Source: Eopsaltria australis
Taxonomy: Eukaryota > Chordata > Aves > Passeriformes > Petroicidae
Length of the DNA stretch: 64,000 bases
Assembly (NCBI GenBank): GCA_034509425.1
Contig: JAVTVJ010000011.1
Location: 2,790,001 to 2,854,000, forward strand
Reading direction: 5' to 3'
The notes under the pieces were generated by a model that saw only the letters and a program-made list of their open reading frames with translations, was not told where the DNA came from and ran no database searches. This document shows positions 36,800-48,349 of the stretch, piece after piece. The position numbers and the translations under genes are program-made. Position 1 is the first letter of the stretch; each line of letters begins with the position of its first letter.

Positions 36800-37030
36800 A
36801 AAATGCTGGAATGCTTAAGGCCTACCCTGAACTTTTCAACTCCCGTGTATGCCTCTTGGATACGGCTCTGTGTCGGCTGCTGAACTGCAGCAAGATCATC
36901 TCCGCCTTTCCAGCATTCACCAGCTCAAGCACATCTGACTGGGAATTCCTCCCGTCCAGTATTGTTTGCAAATGATTTTTTTGATTGCCAGCTGTTTCTC
37001 CCTGCAAATCCTGCCTCATGCATTCCATGT
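36800..37030. other. CpG-bearing island open on both strands, candidate exon or conserved element
   Basis: Within strongly CpG-depleted surroundings this segment keeps five CpGs in about 120 bases (TCCCGTG, ATACGG, GTCGG, TCCGCC, CCCGTCC). On the plus strand a frame starts at ATG near 36811, contains CLLDTALCRLLNC and ends at TGA at 36973-36975, about 54 codons. On the minus strand 68 codons are open from ATG 37028 to 36822, including GNQKNHLQTILDGRNSQ. On the minus strand a possible donor AGG|GTAGG coincides with the stop at 36822-36824. Neither product is recognised. Retained CpGs and double openness could mean a conserved exon, a conserved non-coding element, or a young insertion of unknown type. 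Confidence 0.3.
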
Positions 37031-37130
37031 AGAAATTCTCTACTAAGGCTCACACACACATATATACAAAACTTTGGGCTTTTTATGCTAAAGAGCAGGA
37101 TTTTTTATTTGCATAGATTTTAGGCACTTA

Positions 37131-37260
37131 AAAAAAAGAATGGAAAGAAAAAAGAAAGAAAAAACCAACCACCACCCCCAAAAAAATCAACCAATCCAAT
37201 CCAAAACCAAACCAAACCAAAACTACAACAAAACAAACACATAACAAAAAACAAGTAGAA
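37131..37260 (+). repeat. A-rich low-complexity tract with CCAAACC units
   Basis: A run of A-rich sequence (AAAGAAAAAAG type) passes into repeated CCAA, CCAAAACC and CAAACC units, then CAAAACAAAC. No coding potential is expected; the glycine- and phenylalanine-rich minus-strand frame across it is a by-product. Confidence 0.8.
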
Positions 37261-40200
37261 TGGAATTATTTTGACAATGACAAGAAAATAAAAATTTTTC
37301 CAAACATTAGCCATGTCAATAAAGAGAAGTGGCAAGCACAGATGATAAAAATAGATTACACCTGCACGAGTTGCAGTTACTAATGTTTAAATGTTCCTCT
37401 CTCTTGTTGCCCTGAGTAATTACCGAAGCTCTTCAATTCTGTCTTTCAAATCTTTTTTCACGAGTACTCAGGAAAATCCTATAATCTGTATTTTTAGTGG
37501 TTGTAGAGTGAATCCATAGAGACCAGTAATTATAGGATGCAATAAAAAAGTGAATATTTCCTTTTAGTAGTACTATATGCATAAAAGTATACCTCCCAAC
37601 TTGTTTCTTCTTCATTCAAGTATTCTCTGAAAATATATTTTATTAGTTTAAGCCTCTCCTACATAACTTTTCTTTACAGAAGAAGACTTGCATCTAAATA
37701 ACTCTCTCTATAATATGAAATTCTATGATATGAAAGCAAGGTCTATATAATTAAATCTATTACTGTAATATAAATTGGATCTAGGAAGCACACACATCTG
37801 TACTCAAATAAATAGCTCATTTGCCTGCAAATTTGTATCATAAATATTGTGGTATTTGACATTAAATAAATACTAATAATTTGAGCAATATATTTCTAAG
37901 AGCTGAAAACTATTTTGTTAAGAAAAAATAAGAATAGTGCATAAAAATGTGGCATTTTACAATTAAAACTGAAATCCACTGTTAATTGGTTTTATTACAG
38001 CCAAAGAAGCAGAGTACAGGTTTTCAAAACCATGCCAGCACAACGTAGACAAGAGAAGCTGTGGTTTATTCCATCACTGAAGTCACAAGTCACACTGAAC
38101 TACCCCATACCACCCTATTCCGTGCTTCTATTAAGATATTTAATTTCACGGTCATTTCATAAAAAGAGATGTTAAATCAAGGAATATTTTATTACAGTGG
38201 CTTGTGAGTAAGTGGTGGTCTCTAGTCTTCCAGATCGCCTGCACAACTACTGCCGACACAACAGTGGCGCATCTGTCATTTGGTAAGCAGTGACACTCAC
38301 TGTCTATTGTAGCCTGAGACTGGTTTAGAGTTTCCAGCATATTTTGTAATCCTCTGCAGTAAAAGAAACAGTGCAAAACAAAACAAAACAACAAAAAGCA
38401 CATCTCTGTATGGTTTTCATGTAAATCTAACCATGATCAGTCTTGTTAACACGTTAAGCAAGAAACCTGAAATAACGATTATAGCAAAGTTGTGATCTTT
38501 GCCATGAACTGAAGAGATTAGAAATGAGAAAGCTGAAAGGAATAGAACTTTTTTTTAATCTTAATACCTTATTATAGAATACAATGTCTGAGTTTGAAAG
38601 CTTTAATTCCTAGACCTGCAAAAAATATCTCCATCTGGAAAGGAAAAAGCAAAAATGTACTTGAAAAAAAACCCTGAAGTCCATGAAAGTTTAAACAAAA
38701 TTACTGCTCTTGTTGCATTAAGATAAAGTTATTTGCATCTTGTTTTCTTGAGATTGATTGTCTAACTTTTAAGCAATCTGCACTGGAGACCTGACAGAAA
38801 AAGTATGGAATTGACACAATGAGATGCGAAAAAACCCTACAGTTTTATGATGAAAATATGTATTTTGTCTTCTATAAGACATAAGCAGAATGCACAACTT
38901 AAATGTTCAAAGTGAAAACAAAGCACAAAAAGAGAAGGGACAAAAAGATATAGTTTGAGATCATGCTATCATTCCCCACAAAATACTAAACTGATTGGGT
39001 TTCCTGTTACAAAGATCTGCACATATAATTTAATTGGTTGTTCATGAGTAGTTGAACAAAATTAGGCAAAACCTTTTAGATCATTTAGCTGTTCTACCCA
39101 TTTATTTTCTCATCTTTGCTTTTGCTCCTTATTCTTTTTAGATCAGAAAAAGAAAATGGGCAGAACAAATTAATTGAAACAAAAAAATCGCTTCAGAGAC
39201 AGATTAAAATTTACTGTGAAAAAATGCAGTTTCTGCTAATTCTTTTAATCTGTCTCTCCTCTCCATATTCTATTTTTCCTTTTGCAATAGAAGCTTTAGA
39301 ATTTTGCTAAAAATGCACATATTCTGTTTGTAGCAGCAAAACATTTTACTATCATTTCAGTAAACAGAGACTGCATTTTTAAATCATATCTCTGTTTATG
39401 ATCTAGTTACATTTCCTATTACATTAAATGGAATCTGATAGTGTCTAATATTCAACTTTGCTCCCCATGGCTTCTGACAAACAAAATCACTGCTCTATTC
39501 ACATTAAAAATAAATCAAACACATTATTTTCAGTTTTGAAACATTATGAATTGCCACAGTCCCTTGGTGGTCTTCAAACAATGTTAAAAACACAGCATTC
39601 AAATAACAAAGCAAAAGGAAGAAAGTGAATGGGTATTTTATAGCCCAGGATAAAATGTTTTATACATCATCTTTACACACTTTCTTCAGCAGTGCTGTTA
39701 AACAGTGAGTTCACTAAAGGTCTCTAGTTGACAGTGTAAACTCATGAAAATGGTTACATACACACTTTAAAAGATGATAATATGCCTATATAGTTCTGGG
39801 CTTTTTAATACTGGCAGGGCTGATGCAGTGTCTAGAAGAAACACTCTATTTCCTACATTTTCTGTTGCAAATCTGCATACTATAATGATATTGTAATTTT
39901 TTAATACAACTGCAACTGAGAAGTTTGTGCTTTATTGCAAACTAATTTCCTTAAAATAGTCAGAGTATGCATTATCAGTTTTTTCAGATATAAAAGAACA
40001 TCCACAAAAGCAATGGAATATTTTTCTTTCAATTCATAAAGGCTCAAAACCCCCAAAGTCTATACAAGCTTCTGTAGTATCTTCTACCAAGGAAAAACGT
40101 ACACACTGGTTTTCTGTAAGTGGGTTCCAGGCAGAAATGTATTCTGTTTAATTGGATTTCTGTTTGTATTAAAGTATTTAAAATTTTTCTTTTCTATGAG

Positions 40201-40349
40201 GTACTTAGTATTGTTTCGGGAAGAAATGTTCCGTCCTTGTTAGTCAGGGTGTGGTACAACATAAAGGCGAACACTGCTCCAATGTAATTTTCATTTACCT
40301 TTCAGTTGTGATTTTCTGATTTTCAGATTTTGAAAGCTTAATGATTGTT
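37261..40349. other. AT-rich non-coding DNA
   Basis: No gene or repeat family was recognised. A small patch with CpGs (ATCGCC, GCCGACAC, GTGGCGC) lies at 38230-38275, inside an 83-codon minus frame (38152-38403) that gives no recognisable product. Confidence 0.5.
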
Positions 40350-40362
40350 TACTTGAACCCAG

Positions 40363-40471
40363 GAGGCTGGAGGAGCAGATAGACTTTATGCAGCTCAAAG
40401 AGGATTTGGAGCACGCAACTGCTCGTGCTGTGGCTTCGTTATCTTCTTCTCCCTCTTGTGGCCTCCAATAG
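40363..40471 (+). other. Candidate terminal exon in a GC-raised patch
   Basis: An acceptor-like CTTGAACCCAG ends at 40362. The following frame reads RLEEQIDFMQLKEDLEHATA and then a serine-rich tail to a TAG at 40469-40471. The charged, helix-like start looks protein-like and the stretch keeps CpGs (CACGCAAC, CTCGTG, TTCGTT). The minus strand is open too (89 codons from ATG at 40560 to 40291), so composition alone could explain it. The product is not recognised. A chance frame, a decayed gene fragment or a real last exon are all possible. Confidence 0.2.
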
Positions 40472-40780
40472 TAAGAGCAGATAAGACATTTTGACATCCA
40501 GCACGGCTGTTGCTCTTGTAATAATTGGGGAGAAAAACAGACTTTGGAGGAAAGTGCCATAGGATCCAGATGCTACCTCAGCACTGGAGGGGCTTCTGTG
40601 CAGTGTGATCCCATCCACCTGAGAGGGACAGGGGGATAATGATATTGGCAGTGTTGGGGGCAAAACCACCTTTGCCATATTTGCCCTTGGGGAACCTGTG
40701 ACACAGTGGGGAGCTGGTCAACTTCCCCCAGCTCTGCAACAAAATTAAGTCCAGTGCTTTTCAACCAAGATTTAAAACTA
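40472..40780. other. GC-raised non-coding patch
   Basis: The patch is richer in G and C than its surroundings and carries overlapping minus-strand frames (40439-40678, 40573-40764) without recognisable products. It ends where the first copy of the 145-base duplicated segment begins. It may be an unclassified old transposon. Confidence 0.3.
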
Positions 40781-40925
40781 GGGATAATGTTATGAGAAGA
40801 AAGAATCCATATTTGTATGAGCTGGTAGGACTACATTTCATGGAGACATCTTGATCCTGTCCCAGAACTGACCTAGAAGGTTAAAAATTAAATTGAATTT
40901 CTAGTTCAAGATAGGAATAAATTAA
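40781..40925 (+). repeat. Duplicated 145-base segment, copy 1
   Basis: It aligns without any gap to 43372-43516, with about 27 mismatches by hand count (about 81 per cent identity). Shared blocks include GGTAGGACTACA, AAGGTTAAAAATTAAA and CAAGATAGGAATAAATTAA. The flanks are not similar. The family is not recognised. Confidence 0.85.
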
Positions 40926-42098
40926 GGTGATAGAGGTTCTCAGACTAATTTACAACTGGGTTTACAACTGACTTTCCTCACCAAGGCTGCAAGAGCAATT
41001 TCAAGGCCTGGTTGCCCACTTCAGTTGCACAAACCAGTTCTTTCCTGGGCTCTCAATACTAATGACAACAAAAATAAACAGCATTAAAGTGCCTCTTTGC
41101 AGCCATATGAAATAAACAGTTTAATATTCTGACTTTAAGGCCGCAAATTGGTGGCTATAAATATTGTTCTGCATTCAAAGTTCTGTATATGCCATCTGGT
41201 GACCATGTGATTAGTGTATCTATGGGGCAAAAGGAGGAGGGGAGGGGGGTCTTGTCATGCCCTTATTTATTTTCTGTGCTCAACTATGCACTCACTTAAA
41301 ACCCAGCCATATGCTAGAGCATCTGTTATAGGTGGGGTTTTTTGTAAATTTTCTTTTTTAAAATTGAGTCGATTTTGCCCTTTAGGAGCCTACGCTCTGA
41401 ACAGTACTACAGAATGACATTTACTGCAGACCAAATTATTATTTTATTAGGAGTTACAGTGTCTGGTTTGAACAAACAGCAAAATTCCCATTTGGAAATA
41501 AATTAGTACCTTAAAATGTATAGTACTAAACCAGCCAGATAATTCCTTTTAGCTTGCATCCACCAAAGAATATATGATTAATTTAAACTCTGTTGGTGTG
41601 CATATTCATACACAGAGATTTTCAAGTCGATTTTTATTTTCTTCAGCATGTTAATATGAAAACATTCCTATTTGCCTTAACAGGAAGAGATGCCATGCAG
41701 CAGTCATAAAAGTGAATAGCAAACTCTGTGTTTTATTGGCCCAGTGCTCATATACGCATAATCATCATTTAGTTTACAGAATACTGCTCAAGGCAGTCTT
41801 GTGAAAGTAGTATGCCAGTATGCCGTTGGGAATGAAACCAAGAATACAACAGTTTTTGCTGCTTTCCATCATGCCTCAGAAAGAGAAGGTTAAGCTAAAA
41901 TTGGCTCTGCAAGAATAATAGAAGCATACTAAAAATACCCTCATTTTTAGTCATACTTTCAGTTAAAAAAAAGAAAAAAAGAAAAAAAAGAAAGAGTTAT
42001 TTCTGCAGTCTATGCTTGCTTAAAATATCCAGTGAAGGGAGCTTCATTTATTGATATCACAGGACCAGCTTCCAGTTTCACTGCTCCATATTTTTCAG
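40926..42098. other. Non-coding DNA between copies of the duplication
   Basis: An A-rich GAAAAAAAG tract lies at 41962-41996, and a G-run patch GGAGGGGAGGGGGG lies at 41234-41247. Nothing else was recognised. Confidence 0.5.
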
Positions 42099-42286
42099 GA
42101 GAATTTCTGTTCTTTTGCTAACTGAACTAAGCGCAAAATCTACTGTCAGGCTGAGAAGAGGAATGCAGAAGCTCATTTTTGAGAGCATATCAGTCTTTTT
42201 CAAACATGGTAATATCCTACTCCTGCTACTCTTCTCCATCCCAAACAGCTTATGTGGGAACACATTATTTCCTTTTGCAATGCTCG
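42099..42286 (+). other. Candidate exon or pseudo-exon
   Basis: A strong acceptor (CATATTTTTCAG ending at 42098) and a fair donor (CTCG|GTAAGG after 42286) bound a 188-base segment with one open frame. Its product is rich in leucine and phenylalanine, for example VFFKHGNILLLLLFSIPNS, and could suggest a membrane helix. The opposite strand is open for 93 codons as well. Phases are not compatible with the candidates at 35272 or 48200. Pseudo-exons of this quality are common in long introns, so support is weak. Confidence 0.2.
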
Positions 42287-43371
42287 GTAAGGTAACGCTG
42301 TCTGACTGAACTTTTCCCCTCTTCCAGAACTCCAGTATTATCCAGACCGACACATCCATGTCACTGTCACTCTGTTATCCTACTTTCCAGCATTAATTTC
42401 ATGCACCAGATCCCATGATGAACCTGCCCTGTGCCACTTCTCAATATTTATGCTAGGTCAAGGTGGTAGAATTTAATCTTGCAAAGCGAGCTCAAAAAGG
42501 CCATACCAGCTGCCATGTCTTAGTAAATCAGATAACAGCAATAGATCTAAAGAGTGAATGAGACAGAAGTAAGTGAGATTATTGCATCTGTTTAAATCCT
42601 GTGTCCCTTACAACCATTTTGAAAGCACATATTTTTAAGTGACTGAACAATAATAATGTTAAAACATAATTAAAACCAACCTAGAATGTAATTTATTTTT
42701 TTTTCTTTTAATTGTGGTTTTAAAAAAAAGAATTGTCAGAGACCTAAGAGCAGCTGGTAAGAAGTTCAGATGCAGGTCAGCATACAGCCTAACTGAGCTA
42801 AGATTTCTGCATCTTTAGCCTAAATTAAAAGAACATTAAAGATCAATGTACTGTGATTTGAAATGGCAGTTCTGAGCCTGGTACACAAACAATGTGTAGA
42901 AACGAGGACAGGGTGTTGTCTTAGAGTGCTGATGCATTTTGAAAGCACTGACAAAAGCTTGGGAAAATGAAAGCAAGAAATGAGGTCTCTTTTTATTTTT
43001 TTAACTTAAAGAAATAGAATAGAGATATTGTGTGGTGTCTGGAGAATGGCCTTATTCTGAACTGTTCACATGATTTATGAAAGTTTACTAATTTTCAAAG
43101 GGCATCCAGGCTGGTAACTACTAGACTTCATAAAAATCTAGATATGAACATTCATTCTCAGGATTGACTGACATTGGATATGAATTCTTCTTCTACTGGC
43201 TGGTCCATGGCACCATGGATTGTATCATTGCCTTGGTGGCTTGAAAAGTATTCTGCAGTAGATATAGTGTGGAGAATGTAATCACTGCCCTAGCACCTAT
43301 TGACTGTCAACATCCATAAATACCTCAACTTTGACACCATTTCTAAGATGTTTAAGTGAAATACGCAAGAA

Positions 43372-43516
43372 GGGATAACATTATGTGAAGAGAGAATCCA
43401 CATTCTTACGAGCAGGTAGGACTACAGTTCTTAAAAGCATTTTAATCCTGCTCAAGAACTAACATGGAAGGTTAAAAATTAAATGGAATCCCTAGTGCAA
43501 GATAGGAATAAATTAA
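43372..43516 (+). repeat. Duplicated 145-base segment, copy 2
   Basis: This is the partner of the segment at 40781-40925: same orientation, 2591 bases downstream, gap-free alignment at about 81 per cent identity. The flanking sequences are unrelated, so the duplicated unit is short and well bounded. It may be an unclassified interspersed repeat or a local duplication. Confidence 0.85.
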
Positions 43517-43904
43517 AAATAGGAATAATGTATTAATTATTGTCCATTGACTTTATTATCTGACAGAAAATTAGATCTCAAACTTTTTTTAAATTGGAAA
43601 GCACCTGTTTTCTTCTGAAATAGAAATAAAAAAATATTTATACTGTATAATACTGTATATAATCCTGTTGTGTTTCTTTTTATTTATAATTTAACTGAAG
43701 TGTCTTTTTTTCTCAGAGGATCAATCAGCAGGAGCATACCATAGAAATCATGATATTTTCTGTATTGCACTGTGTTTTCTTGTTTGCAGAGGGAGATGGC
43801 ATTCCATGGTTGGTTTCCTGTCTGAGTAACAAAGAAAGAGAATCTCTAAAATTTTCTTTCTGATGACAAAAATGTATCATTTCCAATTTGAAATTCTGGA
43901 GTAA

Positions 43905-43972
43905 AAGGAAAAACAAACAGAAAAAAACCCAAAAAACACCCAAACCAACATACCAACCAACCAACCAGCATC
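43905..43972 (+). repeat. A-rich tract with CCAA units
   Basis: AAAAACC, CACCCAAACC and tandem CCAA (ACCAACCAACCAACC) units form a low-complexity tract, like those at 14102 and 37164. Confidence 0.75.
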
Positions 43973-46900
43973 CTCAGAAAAACAGATACTCTGTTTTCTC
44001 TGGTGTGACTATGAAGCATTCATGGCATTCCTAATAACTGAATGAGTGCCTGACAGGCTATAAGGCAGTAACAACTTGAACTAAATATTTTTCGGCTTGG
44101 TGAGAGATATTCAGAACAGTTTCTCTGTTGCTGGGACTGTCTCAGACATCCAAGAGCTGTCTGGCTCATGACCATTCTGTCAAATGAAGGGTTGAAGCTG
44201 TAAAATAGTCAGCTCCCAATAGGAGAAAAGGAAGACTTTTCTTGAAACAATTTTGATCAATTTTCATCAGGGTGTTTTTTTGGCACAGTGTTGACCCGAT
44301 ATCAATATTAGCTATAAAATCTACATTTAATACATTTGCATCCATGAGTGCTGAGAGAGCTGGCAGACAGCATGGGGAAAAGACAAACTCATGCCTCTCA
44401 AAATTTAATGTAAAATGATGTGTTGAATCAACTAGGGTGGAAGCAAGGCATGAAGCCAAAGAACCTAATAGTCTAAGCCACACTTCTAATGTTCAAACTA
44501 AGGGATAGAAGTGATAGACAGCTTTAGATGTCAAAGCAGGGACAAAAGCTGGCTTTGAAACCCAAGTATAGCTCTTCATCATGTCTGATTGGGGGTCAAC
44601 CACAGTTTGATGATGAGTTCGGTGGGAAGGGCATAGTGAGGCAACCTGTGGTTCAGCTAACTTCATCGTCACAGAAACACACTCATGACAGTGAGAAAGT
44701 GACAGACATCAAAAGTGGAGAGCAGTAGCATACTGCAGGGTAGAGCAGAAAGCAAAGAACATTGCATCAAAGCCAGTTTTCAACCTTACTCTCAGGCAGA
44801 AGAACTTCAGCTGGGAAAAGTCTCAGCTTTGCAACTATTTTTTAATATAGCAGGAACTGATTCATCATAGCATTTTTTGCATGATGTCATTTATTCCATC
44901 ATAAAACTGACATTAAATCATCAATGATGCCTTTTGTCATCACCCTACAGAAATGTGTATTACCTCCAACATTGCATCACACCAGGGAAGGGTGTCAGGG
45001 TGACAGTTAAAAGAACAGACCCCACTACCCAACAACAAAATCCCCCCTGACACAAAACTGAACAAATTACTGCACTCAACCATCTCCTGAATCTAGTCAA
45101 CCTTGCTTTTCTCCTGAGAAATGACAGGCTTCTAGCATACAGTAGTGTATGTTGCAGAGGCCTCAGAGGGTCATTTAAGCTTATAGACAGGAAAAAGCCC
45201 CTAACAAATATCAGGTATTAAGCTGCAATCTGTGAAACTCTTTATAGTGAAAGAGTTGACCATCATTGGAGCAGCAACAAGACCAGCAGCAGGAATACCT
45301 TTAGAAATGGGGAATTTTCATCTGCTTAGCTGTATTCACCAATTTAAGGTGAACTGGCATGAAGACAGAGAAAAACCTGGGCAAATATAATAAAATAGAA
45401 AATATATTTTCCACATTCTAGAAAACACTGTTTCCATGTTTCTTTTGCTATGTTTTTTGCCATTCCTCAAGTATTTTCAAAAAGTGAATCTTTTTTCCAC
45501 AGCCCTTCCCTCTTCTTTGGCTGAGGTTGTGGGGTGGCAGCAGAAAAACAGAAAGCATTTTCATCTTCTATGGGACAAAGCCCTAGATCAAGTATTTTTT
45601 GCTTAACATTACCTGCATTGAAGTGTGATTTTTTTTTTTAACATCATTTGTATTTCTTGAATTTCAGGCTCAAGATCATGCCAGGACTGACAGACAGGAC
45701 CTGTATAAAAATGACGTTATTCTTTCAGTGCTGTAATTTCCCATGTATTCATCTTTGTATTCAGACAGAGAAAAAAATTATTCAGAAGCCAAGACACTTT
45801 TGTGAAGCTGCTGATTAGGCCATGTTTTAGAAATGGAGAGTAAGGAAAAATGCGCTCGTTCTCCTTCATGGTTGTGCACTGAAGCATCGACTGTGGAGGG
45901 CCTTGAGACTGGTTTCAGTGCAATCAAAGGGGCTACACCTGTCTGTGTCTCACTCTCCTGGAGCTAGGAAAGGAAGCCAGCTTTTAACACAGTAGTTCCC
46001 CAGTGCAAAAGAGAAAAAATAATTTGCAGCATTAGATCATGGCTTGCCTTGGCTACATGCCAGAAAGAGAAAAGCTTTCATTGGTGCTGCAGTCCCAGAG
46101 ATGCTAAGAGTGAACAAGCCTCAGAGAACAATTCAGACATGTCTTTATGGAACTAACAGAGAATACAGCTTTCATAAAACACAAGCCATTTTAACTTCAG
46201 ACACTGATAATTCAAAGGGAAAGCCTTTTAATTGTGTTATTTTATCAACGAGAGGACAAACAAGGTTAAATGGTGATAGATACTGAATTAACAAGCTATT
46301 TGCCTGCAGCATTTTTTTTCTGGGAAGAAAAAAAGCTGCAATTATTCTTCAGCTTTGTATAGGGAAACTTTCTTCCTACTTTTTACTGTCAGGCTCTTCC
46401 AATTGATTTTATCATAATTCAAATACATGGCAAAATGCTTCTGAGCACAAAAGCAGAGGGCTAAGCCTTACTCGCTTTTATTACACCAGAGAGCCACTAA
46501 ATAGCAAAGGATTTTGATTTAGATTCCAGCATTAAAATTAAATCACACATCCTAAGGAAAAATGATCCGTAGTAATGAAAGTCACACACATGGGGATTGA
46601 AAGTGCTATTGAATAATGAAGAAAACTACAGTAGCAATGAATGTAAGGGACCACTATACTTTAATGAAGAGATATTTCCGAAACAAATGTCTCCCTTCAG
46701 TGTTTTCTATTGATAGTCGGAATGTTATAAAACAAATTATGTGAAATATGAATATCACAAAGTTCAAATGAATTACTTACTGCCTCTTGATTTGAGTTGC
46801 AACATTTTTATGTCTCTGCTGTAGGAAAGAGTTACAGGTAACCACAGGTGATTTTTAGTGCAACCTGCAGGTCAGCACAAATTCACTGTTTTCAGTGCCC

Positions 46901-48199
46901 AAGGCTGCAAATGTACTTCCATTTTGTAAACTCCTACACAGTGATACTGGCCACTGGTTGGTGAGATTATGTGCAGGTCCAATATTTACATCTTTCTCTT
47001 GCCTTCAGGCTCCCTTTACTGATTTTATAGATTAAAATATTTTTCCCAGTAGCAAGTTGCTAATCTTCCTGTTTTAACTATGTCTGATTTTCCGTTTCAG
47101 GCTCTATAATTTTGGTTTGATCAAGTACACTGCCTTTTAAAGTGAACCTTGGTAGTAACTCATTTTTAGTACTAAGCATTATCTTGCAGTGTGGGAAGAA
47201 GATTTTTTGGTAAAAAAGTCATGAGACCTGGCAGCATCAAAAGTTCTTATTTGACTGGCCACAAACAGTAAATAAATGAAGACTACACAGAGCAGGTTCA
47301 TGCCGCATTCTCCAGATATCTGATTTGAGCGCAGTGTTCTTAACGCCCATTGTTTTGTGACCTTTCAGTATTGCTAACAAAATGATAAACAGCATAACAT
47401 TGATCCAGTTCTATTATTTCTTTTGAAAGAAATCTGGTATGTCTGAGCCACCTCAAAACCCACAAAAATCATTTCCTATCGCTTTGTCAAATGAGAACAA
47501 TTCACATGGAAAGGAAAAGTAGTTGAAGCATGAAAAAATCAAGAGTCAAGATTTTTTTCTGAGAAGTACAGTTACCACAACCAGTATGAGATAAAATCAC
47601 TAGAGATTTTGTTTTGCATCTGGTATCAGTCTTCTGTGAGAAAGATAAAGATTCTGGGGTGGGGAAGAAAGTGGGAATGGGAGCTTATAACCCTAAAACA
47701 CAGAGGAAAAACGTCCTTCTCAGTTATATATTGATTAGGTCCATTCAGGCTTCAAAAATGTTCCAGAATTCTTATTTCTTATTTTCATTTTACCATTGTA
47801 TACAACAGGGAAAATTCACTTTTAAAATGGAAAGTTATGTCTAAGATAGAGACCAAAGTACACTCTACAGTATTAATCTAACAGGAGATGCAGCTCATTA
47901 ACCCAGTGGTTTGGAAATTCAACTGGGATATGGGAATTCTGCTTCCAAAATTATCTTTATACATGGGGGAAGATGATTTTTAAAAATTATTATTGCTATT
48001 ATTATTTGTTGTTGTTGTTTCTGGATTTGTTCTTATTATTGTTAATAAATTCAATTTACTGGTTAATTTTAAATGCATAAATGAAACTTGTCACAGACAC
48101 AAAAGATTAAGGACTCCCCTTCTTTCTCATTAATCTAGTACCATGATAATTTTTTGCATGCTGATCTCCTTGCAAATATTATTTTTTGTTGTTCTCTAG
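43973..48199. other. Non-coding DNA with enhancer-like texture in part
   Basis: No gene was recognised. The part at about 46430-46740 is balanced in composition with few simple repeats and resembles a conserved non-coding element, as does 47270-47370, which keeps several CpGs (GCCGCA, GAGCGC, AACGCCC). The 105-codon minus frame 44166-44483 has no recognisable product. Confidence 0.4.
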
Positions 48200-48349
48200 G
48201 ACAACTTTAAAACTCTAAAAAGAGAATATGATACAGACCTTCTAGAAAACATAGCTTATAGCTTTTTCATAACTGAAGCCTCCTCTTCTGGAAAGGCAGA
48301 ATTTCAGTTGAATGATGGAGACAAATTAATGCTGTTATCCCTGTTTTTG
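48200..48349 (+). other. Best candidate coding exon of the window (150 bases, 50 codons)
   Basis: The acceptor is a long pyrimidine tract, TTTTTTGTTGTTCTCTAG, ending at 48199. The donor is TTTTTG|GTGAGTG after 48349, a near-consensus site. The enclosed 150 bases hold exactly 50 codons, open in one frame only (the other two stop within the first 25 bases), so the exon would be phase 0 on both sides. The product begins DNFKTLKREYDTDLLENIAY and later has AEFQLNDGDKLMLLS. It is acidic-to-neutral with alternating hydrophobic residues like beta strands. I do not recognise the family. No phase-0 partner exon was found in the window, so a real gene would need very large introns. A chance pseudo-exon remains quite possible. 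Confidence 0.35.

Noticed and set aside
35272..48349. A single gene joining the exon candidates at 35272, 42099 and 48200
   Set aside because: Their reading phases do not join: the first two end with one extra base but the next candidates supply one or zero bases at their starts, so no continuous frame results.
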